From the NCBI GenBank assembly GCA_028287785.1, contig JAQBOZ010000005.1, forward strand, positions 62,001 to 126,000: DNA of 64,000 nt, in the 5' to 3' direction. Positions 1-9,300 of this stretch are shown in pieces. The translations under genes and the position numbers were made by a program. Source of the stretch: Chlorobiota bacterium (GTDB lineage: Bacteria; Bacteroidota; Ignavibacteria; OLB7). Position 1 is the stretch's first letter, and each line of letters starts with the position of its first letter. The notes beneath the pieces are model-generated. The model made no database searches, was not told where the DNA came from, and saw only the letters and a list, made by a program, of their open reading frames with translations.

Positions 1-1083
1 GGGAAGCATCAGGGCAAGGACATTGCGTGCAAGGCGGGTCGGGTTGCTGGCGCCCAGATTGCTCAGGACCGCTATCGAAAGATGCTCCGATGGAATCCGT
101 ATAAGCTCCGCGCGATAGCCACCCCATGCGCCGCCGTGGCTGATGGCATCCAACCCGCGGACGGTTGTTTTCATAAGACCGAGACCATAATCGAGCGTAT
201 CCCCGTTCTTCAATATCCCCCACTGCATCAGCGCCTTCGGCAACCCCGCGCCGCCGATACGCGGCGTATAGAAATTCTCGTCCCATTTCAGCAGATCCTC
301 CACGCTGGTGTTCACGCCGCCATCGCCATTCTGCTCCCAGTAGGAGACATCGCGATGGTAGGTTCCGCTGTCATCGGGAGAATAGGCGACGGCGCGGTCC
401 GGCACCAGCGTGGTGTGGTTATCGACAAATGTGGTGTGGGACATTCCGAGCGGCCTGAAGATATTTTCGGCGGCAAAATTCCTGAGCGATTTTCCACCGG
501 CCCTCTCCACAATCTGCGATGCAAGAAAATATCCCGAATTGCTGTAAAGAAATTCCGAGCCCGGCTCAAAATTCAGCGCCGTCTGCCGTATTATCGCCTG
601 GAGCGCATCCCTCGGCGTGGTAACATCATCGATATCGTAGCCGCTCATCGCCATCAACTGGATATAATCGCGGATGCCGCTTGTGTGGTTGAGGATATTA
701 CGGATCGAGATGGGATGTCCGTAATCGGGAAGCTCCGGAATATATTTTCGAATATCATCGTCCAGCGAGAGCTTTCCCTGCTGCGCCAGCAGCACAATGC
801 AGGCCGCTGTAAACTGCTTCGATGTCGATCCGATGTCGAATATCGTCCCCGGATTGATTTTTACATCATGTTCCAGATCGGCCAGACCATATCCTTTCGA
901 ATAGATGATCTCCCCCTTCCGGTAGATAGCCATCGCGCATCCCGGAGATCCGCCATGCGTGAAACCGGCAAAGATGGAATCGATTTTTCTGGTGAGCGGA
1001 GCCGGAATTTTCTGCGCGGCCGTTGGAACAACGAGGGCAATGCAGGCGATAAGGAGCACGACGGGATATGCACGTGGGAGCAT
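1..1083 (-). CDS. Serine beta-lactamase-like hydrolase (class C / PBP4* family), secreted, 3' end cut by window edge
   Basis: The gene reads leftward from ATG at 1083 and runs off position 1, so the C-terminus is missing. Residues 1-24 form a signal peptide ending in TAAQ. The family's catalytic residues are visible: SxxK at Ser86-Lys89 (GSTSKQFTA), the YxN motif at Tyr180-Asn182 (YSNSGY), and an HGG motif (SHGGAWGG) in the position of the KTG box. This is the beta-lactamase-related serine hydrolase fold used by D-aminopeptidases, esterases and PBP4*-type enzymes. The exact substrate cannot be told, and true antibiotic resistance is not implied. It is exported and probably acts on peptides or peptidoglycan. 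It is transcribed divergently from the small gene at 1483. Confidence 0.9.
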   Translation of the reverse strand, partial: MLPRAYPVVLLIACIALVVPTAAQKIPAPLTRKIDSIFAGFTHGGSPGCAMAIYRKGEIIYSKGYGLADLEHDVKINPGTIFDIGSTSKQFTAACIVLLAQQGKLSLDDDIRKYIPELPDYGHPISIRNILNHTSGIRDYIQLMAMSGYDIDDVTTPRDALQAIIRQTALNFEPGSEFLYSNSGYFLASQIVERAGGKSLRNFAAENIFRPLGMSHTTFVDNHTTLVPDRAVAYSPDDSGTYHRDVSYWEQNGDGGVNTSVEDLLKWDENFYTPRIGGAGLPKALMQWGILKNGDTLDYGLGLMKTTVRGLDAISHGGAWGGYRAELIRIPSEHLSIAVLSNLGASNPTRLARNVLALMLP

Positions 1084-1482
1084 GATTTCCAGTGAGAATG
1101 GATAGAATAATTCGGGCGGAACCTCCGCGGCAGCGGAGCCGTTGGAATATGAGATGGAGACAGGGGAATCCCGTTCCACGATGCCGCAACGTCATGGCAT
1201 CTCTTCCGGTAACGGATGGTGGCTACGCTCATTGAAACCATTGGTTGCAATCGCAAACTCTTCATGGGAGGGGCCGTTGGCGCATCAATCGAAGCGGGTC
1301 CGGATTTCTTTCAGAAGCTCTGTCATTTCCGGGATTTCGATCGATATCCGGGCTTACAATTAGCAACCGCAGCCTCCGGCAACTTCCGCGCCGCGCCCGC
1401 GTGAATGCCCGTAACCAGCCCCGAAACCGCTGGCTCACATCATTCCCGATCGGGGGATTATTCACATCATCAGGGAGCAACC
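1084..1482. other. Intergenic region between divergent genes
   Basis: About 400 bases separate the hydrolase (minus) from the NTF2-like gene (plus) and must hold both promoters. No repeat copy, RNA gene or convincing open reading frame was seen here. Confidence 0.5.
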
Positions 1483-1878
1483 ATGAACGGCGTTGAAACG
1501 GTCAGACGCTATTTCGATCTGGCGGAGAATTTTTCGAGTGACGCGGATGAATTATTGGAGATTATTCATCCCGATATCATCGCCACCGAATATCCCAATG
1601 CGCTTTCTCCACGCATGCGGAGCCGGACATTCCCGGAGATGCAGGCCGGGCTCAAGGCGGGCGGGACAATGCTCAAATGGCAGCGGTTCGATATTCAGCG
1701 GTCGTTCGAATGCAATGCCATGCTGATTGTGGAGACGCAGTGGACGGGGGAGATGAAGATCAGCGCGGGACCGCTGAAGGAGGGTCGGATCCTTACCGCG
1801 CATATCTGTTTTTTCTTCGAGTTTCAGAATGGCCGGATTATTCGTCACCGGAACTACGACTGCTATGAGGCATTCTGA
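1483..1878 (+). CDS. SnoaL/NTF2-like small protein
   Basis: A 131-residue soluble protein without signal peptide. The chosen ATG at 1483 follows a clear ribosome-binding site (CAGGGAGC), and the N-terminus MNGVETVRRYFDLAENF is the usual first helix of the SnoaL-like/NTF2-like fold. Later text (FEFQNGRIIRHRNYDCYEAF) matches the last strands of that fold, where 'dGkI..h.d..D' is typical. Such proteins are polyketide-cyclase-like enzymes or small ligand-binding proteins, often of unknown substrate. An in-frame start at 1405 would add 26 residues that do not look like the family. It stands alone, so no pathway can be assigned. Confidence 0.75.
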   Translation: MNGVETVRRYFDLAENFSSDADELLEIIHPDIIATEYPNALSPRMRSRTFPEMQAGLKAGGTMLKWQRFDIQRSFECNAMLIVETQWTGEMKISAGPLKEGRILTAHICFFFEFQNGRIIRHRNYDCYEAF

Positions 1879-1995
1879 CAACACATTCTTTTACCGGTGC
1901 TGCCGAGCGCATCGGTTCATGACGTGCATCGACTACGGTTGCGCGACGATATGGCGGGAATAGGCGTATTGGATGATATGGCGGTAATAAATACT

Positions 1996-2019
1996 CCACA
2001 AAAGTGGAATTGATCGGGG
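1996..2019 (+). promoter_or_regulatory. Possible regulatory motif shared with the 51956 site
   Basis: The sequence CCACAAAAGTGG, itself a short palindrome, is followed by AATTGATCGGGG. A near-identical block (CCCCAAAAGTGTAATTG then TATCGGG) lies upstream of the secreted protein gene at 52100. Here it lies about 155 bases upstream of the RadC-like gene. Sharing between two unrelated promoter regions suggests an operator or promoter element, but only two instances were seen. Confidence 0.35.
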
Positions 2020-2174
2020 CTTGATATCGGCGTAATTTGCATATGCTTCAAAGAAGCATTAATGCACTCCGGTACACATCGTTCACACGAGCCGTATTTC
2101 CGGAAGAAAATTTCATCGGCGAGCGAAACGCCATAATGTAGCAACAGCGGCCCGGCCGCCCGCGAAGATCATCG

Positions 2175-2675
2175 ATGTACACAATCCCCGTTTATTCAGT
2201 TCACACCGCGGTTGATGGCAGCATCCCCCATGCCGAGCTCGTCATCACCGGCAGCATGCCCATCAGAAGAATACCGATCACCTCATCCCAGGTTGCGGCC
2301 CGCCTGATTGCCGATATCCCGGAATGCGTCTGTTCTTTGAACCTGATTCTGCTCGTGCTGGACGCCAGCGACCTTCCCGTCCGCGTCTGCTGCGCCAGCG
2401 ACGCGGCGATCGACGCGGATTGCCTTATGACATTATTCGGGTTCGTGGGGCGTTCGGGGCACCGGATGATTATCGCCGGAGAACGGCAGAACGGCCTTGC
2501 GGCCCAGGAGTACCACAACGAGCGTATTCAGAAGCTGGTCGAGGCCGCCAGGGCAATGGATGTGGTAATGCTCGACTATATTCTTGTAAGCAGCAGTGGT
2601 GAATTCATCAGCCTCGCCGTTGAACGGCAGGATCCTGAGCTGGCCGATGCCGATAATGGTTACGTTCTCGCCTAG
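2175..2675 (+). CDS. RadC-like JAB/MPN domain protein lacking the metal-binding motif
   Basis: A 166-residue protein whose second half aligns by eye with the RadC C-terminal JAB domain. The pattern 'A(L/V)ILAHNHPSG...T.R...A....I.VLDH.I(V/I)G.GE..SF' is represented here by RMIIAGERQNG, then ERIQKLVEAARAMDVVMLDYILVSSSGEFISLAVE. The metal ligands are gone: HNHPSG has become GERQNG and the conserved Asp-His pair reads Asp-Tyr. The N-terminal helix-hairpin-helix part of full RadC is also absent. The product is therefore probably a catalytically inactive MPN-type domain, perhaps a binding module. It is flanked by non-coding DNA, and the upstream region carries a motif shared with the promoter of the gene at 52100. 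Confidence 0.65.
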   Translation: MYTIPVYSVHTAVDGSIPHAELVITGSMPIRRIPITSSQVAARLIADIPECVCSLNLILLVLDASDLPVRVCCASDAAIDADCLMTLFGFVGRSGHRMIIAGERQNGLAAQEYHNERIQKLVEAARAMDVVMLDYILVSSSGEFISLAVERQDPELADADNGYVLA

Positions 2676-2919
2676 ATCGATTCACGATGCCGCAAGCGCG
2701 GCTGAACGCCGCGCCCTGTATCACCTATCACCCCACCACATCGCTTCCCTTTTCTACTGTACACCATACGCGAACACCAGCCTCAGGGAGCCTGGAGGCT
2801 GGCGTTCGTGGAGCACGCGATATTGAGCGAGCTCTGGGCTATCCGGTTCGAATATGAGGGGGTCCGGTCCTCATTACGGCACAACCTGGACACTCGCCCG
2901 ACCGGGAGTTATCGCCTGC

Positions 2920-3453
2920 TCAGTTCGAGTAAGCTGCGCTTACCGTAAATGTTCCGCTGTAGCTTCCCCGCTGCTGCGTGGCCGCTGGCGCCACCGAGCC
3001 ACCGATGGTCAGATAAAGCTGGCCCAGCCCGTCGCTGTTATGCGCGTCGCCGCCGGCATCGGAGGAAAGAGCCGTGGTCACCGATCCCGATGCCGCGTTC
3101 AGAACCGCGCCGGTGCCGGAAGTCGTCGTGTTGCCGCGAAGATTGGCGCGGTCGATCGTCACCGTCATGCCGGCGCCCGCGCCGGATGTTGTCGAAATAG
3201 TCGCGGTGGCCGGGACCGTGATATTATCGCTCTCATTGCCGCTGAAGGTAACAGCTCCCGCCGATCCGGTCGTCGCCGCCACCGATGAGGTCTGCCCCTT
3301 GGTGATCGTGCCGAATGCCAGCGGCGCCGTTGCCGTTGCCGCTATCGGCGTCACGATCGTCGCGCTGCTGGTAAGGCTTGCCGATTGCGCCATTGCCTTC
3401 GAACCGATTGCCAGCATTGCGATAACGATGAGGATGATAACCGTTCTGTTCAT
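2920..3453 (-). CDS. DUF4402-family secreted protein
   Basis: A 177-residue exported protein. The start at 3453 gives a clear signal peptide (MNRTVIILIVIAMLAIGSKAMAQ). An upstream in-frame start at 3720 would only add unrelated basic sequence. The mature part has the DUF4402 layout: an early LAFGTITKG strand, a central stretch rich in Gly/Ser/Thr/Ala (NRGNTTTSGTGAVL-like), and the closing YSGTFTVSAAYSN. DUF4402 proteins are small beta-sandwich surface or periplasmic proteins of unknown role, frequent in Bacteroidota and Proteobacteria. The gene stands alone, with a copy of the miniature element downstream of its promoter region. Confidence 0.85.
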   Translation of the reverse strand: MNRTVIILIVIAMLAIGSKAMAQSASLTSSATIVTPIAATATAPLAFGTITKGQTSSVAATTGSAGAVTFSGNESDNITVPATATISTTSGAGAGMTVTIDRANLRGNTTTSGTGAVLNAASGSVTTALSSDAGGDAHNSDGLGQLYLTIGGSVAPAATQQRGSYSGTFTVSAAYSN

Positions 3454-3748
3454 GATTCCCGGTCTGCCGTAGATTGTTGATTGCTTTACCGATATCATCC
3501 TCTCCACGAACAACCATGCCATGCGATCGAAACCCGATTTTTCAACGGATTTCCCGATTTTTCGCCTGCCCAAAGCGTCCGAAATCCGAACACTATCCGG
3601 ATATCGGACGCTGTCCGCCGGCACGGTCATCGCGCCCGGAACGCTCCCCGGCCGACGCCCGAGGCCGCTTCCGCTCCAACGGACAGTTGAATTACCTCGG
3701 AAATCCAGCCCGTTCAACAACGATCAGATGCACGGCGGCCGAACATGA
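3454..3748. other. Intergenic, upstream of the DUF4402 gene
   Basis: About 295 bases hold the promoter of the DUF4402 gene. Apart from a small palindromic patch around CCGGATATCGG near 3597, nothing was recognised. Confidence 0.4.
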
Positions 3749-4044
3749 GGTAGTGACTCAAGTTGAGATAAGCGTCAGGAGCCTCGGCATCGTGGGAAGT
3801 ACCAGCCTTCATAGCCCCATCGGGGCGAACCGGCTGGAGCAATGCCACGTTGCCTGTTGATCCCACGCTCCATCGGAGCGTACCGTTCCGCCTGGATGCG
3901 GGGGGGGTACGCTCCGATGGAGCTTGAGTGGGAAGAGGGAACATCGTTGCTACAACCGGCGCGCTCCTACGGAGCTTGAAGCGTGGTGAAGAGAGGGATG
4001 ATCGCGCCGTGGAGCGGAGGCTGGATTCAAACTGAGTCACTACG
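3749..4044. repeat. Miniature inverted-repeat element, copy A (full length)
   Basis: The copy begins GGTAGTGACTCA and ends TGAGTCACTAC, the terminal inverted repeats of the family. The interior holds the family's hairpins (GCCCCATCGGGGC; GCTCCATCGGAGC facing GCTCCGATGGAGC; and CATCGTTGCTACAACCGGC). The flanking 8-mers share only their first four bases (GAAC), so a target duplication is not clear for this copy. Confidence 0.8.
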
Positions 4045-4141
4045 GAACTGTCGCGAATGAGGCATCCTCCGGGAGGCCCCAGTGAGCGACGGTGAAGGCC
4101 AGCGCCACAGATGACCTCCTTCAACAGCCTGCCTGAGCATT

Positions 4142-5944
4142 CTATCGCTCCACGATCACCAGCTTCTCCGCCTGATTCGCCGCCCTCGCCGACAACCCCA
4201 GGATCAGCCCGATGATTCCCCACGATACCACCAGCGAGCTCATTCCGCTGGAGACCAGCGGGAGCGTGATGCCGGTCATCGGCAGGATGTTCATGGTGCC
4301 GGTGATATGGACGAACGCCTGCGAGACGAGAAGAAGCGTATACCCGGCGGTCAGCAGCGCCGGGAAGGAATCCCCTCCCAGATCACGGGCGATCCTGAGC
4401 CCGACGGCCGCCAGCGCCACGAACAGGAGAATCACCATGGCCGCCCCCGTAAACCCAAGCTCCTCCCCGATCGCCGCGAAGATGAAATCCGATGCCGCCT
4501 TCGGGATCAGAAACGGAGTGCCGTACCCAAGCCCGTGCCCCAGCAGCCGGCCCGCATCGAACGAGTAGAGCGCCTCCACTACCTGCTGCGCGTGGTCCCA
4601 CCAGTGCGCGTTGCCATGCCGCGAGAAGAGATCGGCCCAGAGGAGAAATCGCTCGCGCGGCGTGGAGAGCATCCTCCCGACAAACGGCAGCTGAACGGCA
4701 ACCGCCGCCACCGCCACATAGGCGACCAGCACCAGCGATGCCGAGGTCCAGAGCGCATCGCGCCTGCGGAAGCGCTCGAGCGCCGCGATCGCAAGCACGG
4801 CCGCCAGCACGATTCCCAGCACCAGCATGATCGTGCTGGTGCCCCCGAAGAGAGCCGGGCCTATCAGAATGACGCTCGATGCCAGAAGCCCCGCCGCAAA
4901 CAGCACCACATAGAGCGCGCTCCGCGTGAAGTACGCCAGCAGAAGCGTCTGCGCGATGCTGATCACAAGGAACTGGCCGAAATCCCGCACAAGCACGAAG
5001 ACCACCAGCGGCGAGCTGAGAAGGGCCAGCACGTAGAGCCAGAGGACGAGCGGCGAACGGGCGAAACGCTCCCGCGTCTCCGGCTGAAACGCGCCGCGAT
5101 AATGGATAAGCAGCCCCGCCCATGCAACCGGAAGCGAGAGCTTGAGCATCTCCTGCGGGGCGAAATTGGCGCCACGGACGCCGCCGGTGGAAACCAGATA
5201 TCCCAGCGTCAGAAGGCATATCCCAAGGCTTCCGTAGAAACCGGCAATCCGCCAGCGGGCCGAGAGGAGCGTTGCCAGATTCCCGCGGGCCATGACGCCC
5301 GCCGCGATCAGCAGCGCAAGCACCGGCAGAAACCTGAAGAACGGGTTATCAGCCGACGCGGTCTGCCGGTCATCCAGAATGGCCCGCGTATCGGGCGTCG
5401 GCCCGTACGCCCGCTCCAGCGAGCGGGCCAGCCGCGTGTCGATGCGCGATGCGTCGAACTCCCTCCGCAGCCCCCCGTTCTCCCCCCGCACCAGCCGCGA
5501 TGTCAGGCGACGAAGGGAATCGACGGAGGCGCCGGCGTTGGCGCGATGAACCGAATCGCGAAGGGCGACGATTGCGTTGTTCGAAAGCTGCCGGGGGGCA
5601 TCGTGCCCAAGCCGGAACTGCACAGCCAGGCCGATGCCGAAGAGCGTTGCCGCCGCCAGGAGAATCGTCTCGGCACTCCGCTTCCTCCCGTCGCGCGGCA
5701 GCAGCAGCCAGCCGCCGAAGAGGATCACCGCCACGGCCAGCACATTCCGCCCCACCACAAGCAGCGACGGCTTCTGCACAAACCATTCGATGCCGGCCTG
5801 ATAGACCGCGTAGTTGGCAACCCCGGTGATGGCGATCACCAGCAGCGCGAGAATCGGAAAGGCGACGGCACGTTTCATGAGCAGGCGATTGGTCCCAGGA
5901 AATTCAGCTATGACGCGGGCTCGATGGCGATCTGACGATGACAT
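4142..5944 (-). CDS. SEDS-family peptidoglycan glycosyltransferase (FtsW/RodA/SpoVE), enlarged
   Basis: A polytopic membrane protein of 600 residues (578 if the ATG at 5878, just before the first membrane helix, is used). SEDS landmarks are present: APQEMLKLSL (family QPSEfaK), VRDFGQFLV (family DlGtalv), GRLLGHGLGYG, SDFIFAAIGEELGFTGA, and NILPMTGITLPLVSSGMSS. The protein polymerises lipid II into glycan strands with a partner class B PBP, very likely the one at 13312-14895. It is longer than the usual 370-420 residues: three extra N-terminal helices are followed by a roughly 90-residue soluble, charged segment (about residues 108-200) before the SEDS core. The gene sits just beyond the Cu/Ag efflux operon and miniature element copy B. 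Confidence 0.9.
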   Translation of the reverse strand: MSSSDRHRARVIAEFPGTNRLLMKRAVAFPILALLVIAITGVANYAVYQAGIEWFVQKPSLLVVGRNVLAVAVILFGGWLLLPRDGRKRSAETILLAAATLFGIGLAVQFRLGHDAPRQLSNNAIVALRDSVHRANAGASVDSLRRLTSRLVRGENGGLRREFDASRIDTRLARSLERAYGPTPDTRAILDDRQTASADNPFFRFLPVLALLIAAGVMARGNLATLLSARWRIAGFYGSLGICLLTLGYLVSTGGVRGANFAPQEMLKLSLPVAWAGLLIHYRGAFQPETRERFARSPLVLWLYVLALLSSPLVVFVLVRDFGQFLVISIAQTLLLAYFTRSALYVVLFAAGLLASSVILIGPALFGGTSTIMLVLGIVLAAVLAIAALERFRRRDALWTSASLVLVAYVAVAAVAVQLPFVGRMLSTPRERFLLWADLFSRHGNAHWWDHAQQVVEALYSFDAGRLLGHGLGYGTPFLIPKAASDFIFAAIGEELGFTGAAMVILLFVALAAVGLRIARDLGGDSFPALLTAGYTLLLVSQAFVHITGTMNILPMTGITLPLVSSGMSSLVVSWGIIGLILGLSARAANQAEKLVIVER

Positions 5945-5996
5945 CGAATCACAGGTTGCGAAACTACGAAGCCCGTGCCGATAGTCAGCGGCGGGA

Positions 5997-6248
5997 GGCA
6001 GTGACTCAGTTTAAGATGCTGTGGATGATGCTCAGAATCATCTACAGCATCTGGCTTCCCAGTCCCATCGGGGGGCACCGGTTGTAGCATCGCCATGCCT
6101 CCCATGATTTCACGCTCCTCTGGAGCGTGAACGGGAAACGGAGATATCGTTGCTACAACCGGCACGCTCCTGACGGAGCTTGAAGAGAGGATCATCGATG
6201 GATCATCGCGCTATCAATCGAAGGCTGGATTCAAATTGAGTCACTACC
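5997..6248. repeat. Miniature inverted-repeat element, copy B, with 8-bp target duplication
   Basis: The left end reads GGCAGTGACTCA and the right end TGAGTCACTACC. The element is bracketed by identical 8-mers CGGCGGGA at 5989-5996 and 6249-6256, as expected for a transposition target-site duplication. Internal hairpins match copies A and C, with some deletions. It lies between cusA and the SEDS gene. Confidence 0.85.
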
Positions 6249-6300
6249 CGGCGGGATTTGGAATCGAAGTCCGGCGCATACCGGACTTCACAGCCGGCCA

Positions 6301-9300
6301 TCATCCCATCCACTCTGCCATCTTCGACTTCCTCAGCTCCCCGCGTTTCAGCGCGCGCTCCTTCATGATGATGAAGAGCACCGGCGTCATGATCAGCACG
6401 TGGATGGCGGAGGTAAAGAGCCCGCCGATCATCGGGGCAATCAGCGGCTTCATCATATCGCTCCCCACGCCGGTGGAGAACATGATCGGCACAAGGCCGA
6501 GCAATGCCGTGCAGACGGTCATCAGCTTGGGACGGAGGCGCTGCACGGCTCCCCGCATGGTTGCGGCGTGAAGATCGTCCCGCGTCACGGCGCCCGTCTC
6601 CGCCAGCGTCCTGTCCAGAGACTGATGGAGATAGACCACCATCACCACCCCCGTCTGCACGGCGATGCCGTAGAGCGCGATAAAGCCGACCCAGACCGCC
6701 ACCGAGAAATTGTAGCCCAGGATGGACATCAGATAGACGCCGCCGATCAGCGCGAACGGCACCGAGAGCATCACCACCCCCGCCTCCTTCCAGTCGTGCA
6801 TGGTCAGATAGAGCATCAGGAAAATCACCATGAAGACGATCGGGATCACGATCGCCAGCGTCCGCTCGGCGCGCGCCTTGTTCTCGTACTGGCCGCTCCA
6901 CTCGTACGTGTAGCCGGCGGGGAGCGCCAGCCGCCCGTCCAGCGTCTTCCGCGCCTCATCGATAAAGCTCCCCATGTCGCGACCGCGAACGTTGAGGAAG
7001 ACCACGGATCGGAGCTGGCCGTTTTCCGATGAGATCATCGCCGGGCCGGGAGCAAGGGTGATCTTCGCCACCTCCCCCAGCCGTAGGAATGCCTCCGCCG
7101 ACGCTCCCGCCAGCGCCGAAATGGAGCTGCCCGATCCGGTAACGGCGCCGCGCGCCCGGTCGCCATTGCCGCTGCTCATCGTTCCACCGCTCATCGCGCC
7201 GCTGTTGGTTCCACCGCCGTTCATCGAGGCATCCCCCGCGCTCCCCGGCATCCCCGCCGGTGCGGAGGGGGCCGGCGCGCTCCGGCCGATCGGCACGAGG
7301 ATATTCCGGAGATCCTCCACATTATCGCGAAGCTCGCGGCTGTAGCGGACCCGTATCGGATAGCGCTCGCGGCCGCTGATGACCTGGGCGATATTCTCGC
7401 CGCCGATCGCCGTCTCTATCAGCCGCTGCACATCCCCGATGGCAAGCCCGTATCTGGCGCTGGCGTCGCGATCGACCGTGATATCGAGAAACGAGCCCCC
7501 CTGTATCCTGTCGGCGGCCACGTCCGCGGCGCCGGGGATGTTGTTGAGAAGGCTCTCCGCGCGGATGGCGTAGGCTTCCAGCGAGTCGAGATTATCGCCG
7601 TAGATCTTCACCCCAAGCTCCGTCCGGACGCCGGTGGAAAGCATGTTGACGCGGTTGATGATCGGCTGCGTCCAGCCGTTGCGGACGCCCGGGATCTGAA
7701 GCTCGCGGTCGAGATCGGCGGTGATGGTGCTCTTTGTGATGCCGGGACGCCACTGCTCCCTCGGCTTGAGCAGGACGATCGTCTCGATCATGGAGACGGG
7801 AGCGTTGTCGGTCGCCGTCTCCGCGCGGCCCGCCTTGCCAAGCACATGATCCACCTCGGGATAGCGCGCGATGATGCTGTCCTGCACCTTCATCACCCTG
7901 TTCACCTCCGCCATCGATGCGTTCGGCAGAAGGATCGGCATGAAGAGCACCGAGCCCTCGTCGAGCGACGGCATGAACTCGGAGCCGGTGGAGAGGATCA
8001 GCGGGATCGTGGCGACCAGCGCCAGCAGGTTCAGCGCGACCGTCGTCTTCCGCCAGCGGAGGCACCAGGAGAGAACCGGCTCGTAGAGCCGGTGGAAGAA
8101 GCGCATCACCGGGTTGCGGTTCTCCGGGCGGAACGTCCCGCGCATCAGCAGCGTCATCAGCATCGGGACAAGGGTGATGCCGGCGATCGCCGACGAGGCT
8201 ATCACAAACGTCTTGGTCCACGCCAGCGGATGGAACAGCTTACCCTCCTCCCCCTGCAACAGAAAGACCGGCAGGAAGGAGATCACCATGATCGCCTCGG
8301 AGAAGAAGATCGCCCGCCCGACCTGCCTGGCCGAAAGGACGGCGAGCCTGAAATAATCATCGCGCGTCAGATGCGCGTTCTCCCTCTGCGCCTCCGCGAT
8401 GTTCCTGTGCGCGTTCTCCACCAGCACGATCGATGAATCCACCACAACGCCGATCGCCAGCGCGATGCCGCCGAGCGACATGATGTTGGAGGCCATGCCG
8501 GACAGTCGCATCAGGAGAAAGGCGCAGAGCACGGAAACCGGGATCTCGATCAGGATGCGAAGCGCGCTCCGCACGTGAAAGATGAAGAGGAGCACCACCA
8601 GCGTGACGATGATCGCCTCCTCCACCAGCGTCCTCTCCAGCGTGCCGACGGCCGCGCGTATCAACGGCGTCCGGTCGTAGCTTGGGACGATCTTCACCCC
8701 GCGGGGCAGGCCGGGGCTGATCTCCGCGATCTTCGCCTTCACCCGCTCGATCACCGTTGCCGCGTTCTCCCCCTGCCGCATCACGATGATCCCGCCGACC
8801 GCCTCGCCGTTCCCGTTCTTCTCCAGCGAACCGCGCCGGATCTCCCCGCCAAGCTGCACCGTGGCGATCTGATCGAGCCTGATCGGCAGCCCGCCGTTCC
8901 TGGTGGCGACGGTGATCCTCTCGATATCGCCACGGCCGCCGATATATCCCTCCCCCCGCACGAAGAACTCCGCGCCGGCCACGTCCAGCAGCTTTCCGCC
9001 GACCTCGTTGTTGGAAAGCTGAACCGCCGCGATGATCTCATCGAACGTGACGCCGTAGGAGCGCATCAGCTCCGGGTTCACGTCGATCTGGTACTGCCTG
9101 ACAAAGCCGCCGATCGATGCAACCTCCGCCACGCCATCCACCGATGCGAGCTTGTAGCGGATAAACCAGTCCTGAACCGAGCGGAGCGCGCCAAGGTCGT
9201 AGCCCCCCCCTTCCACCGTATACCAGAAGATGTGCCCCACGCCGGTGCCGTCCGGCCCGAGCGTCGCGGTGACGCCGGCCGGGAGCTTCGCCTGCGCTGC

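Noticed and set aside
82-1095. 337-codon plus-strand open frame at the left edge
   Set aside because: Antisense to the beta-lactamase-like gene, which shows SxxK, YxN and signal peptide.
2835-2870. GGTTCGAAT resembling a tRNA T-arm
   Set aside because: No matching acceptor, D-arm or anticodon stem can be built around it.
3749-4044. Target duplication around copy A
   Set aside because: Flanking 8-mers GAACATGA and GAACTGTC share only four leading bases; this is not enough to claim a duplication.
4307-5935. 542-codon plus-strand open frame antisense to the SEDS gene
   Set aside because: Arg/Gln/His/Pro-rich shadow translation typical of high-GC antisense frames; the minus-strand SEDS gene has all family motifs.
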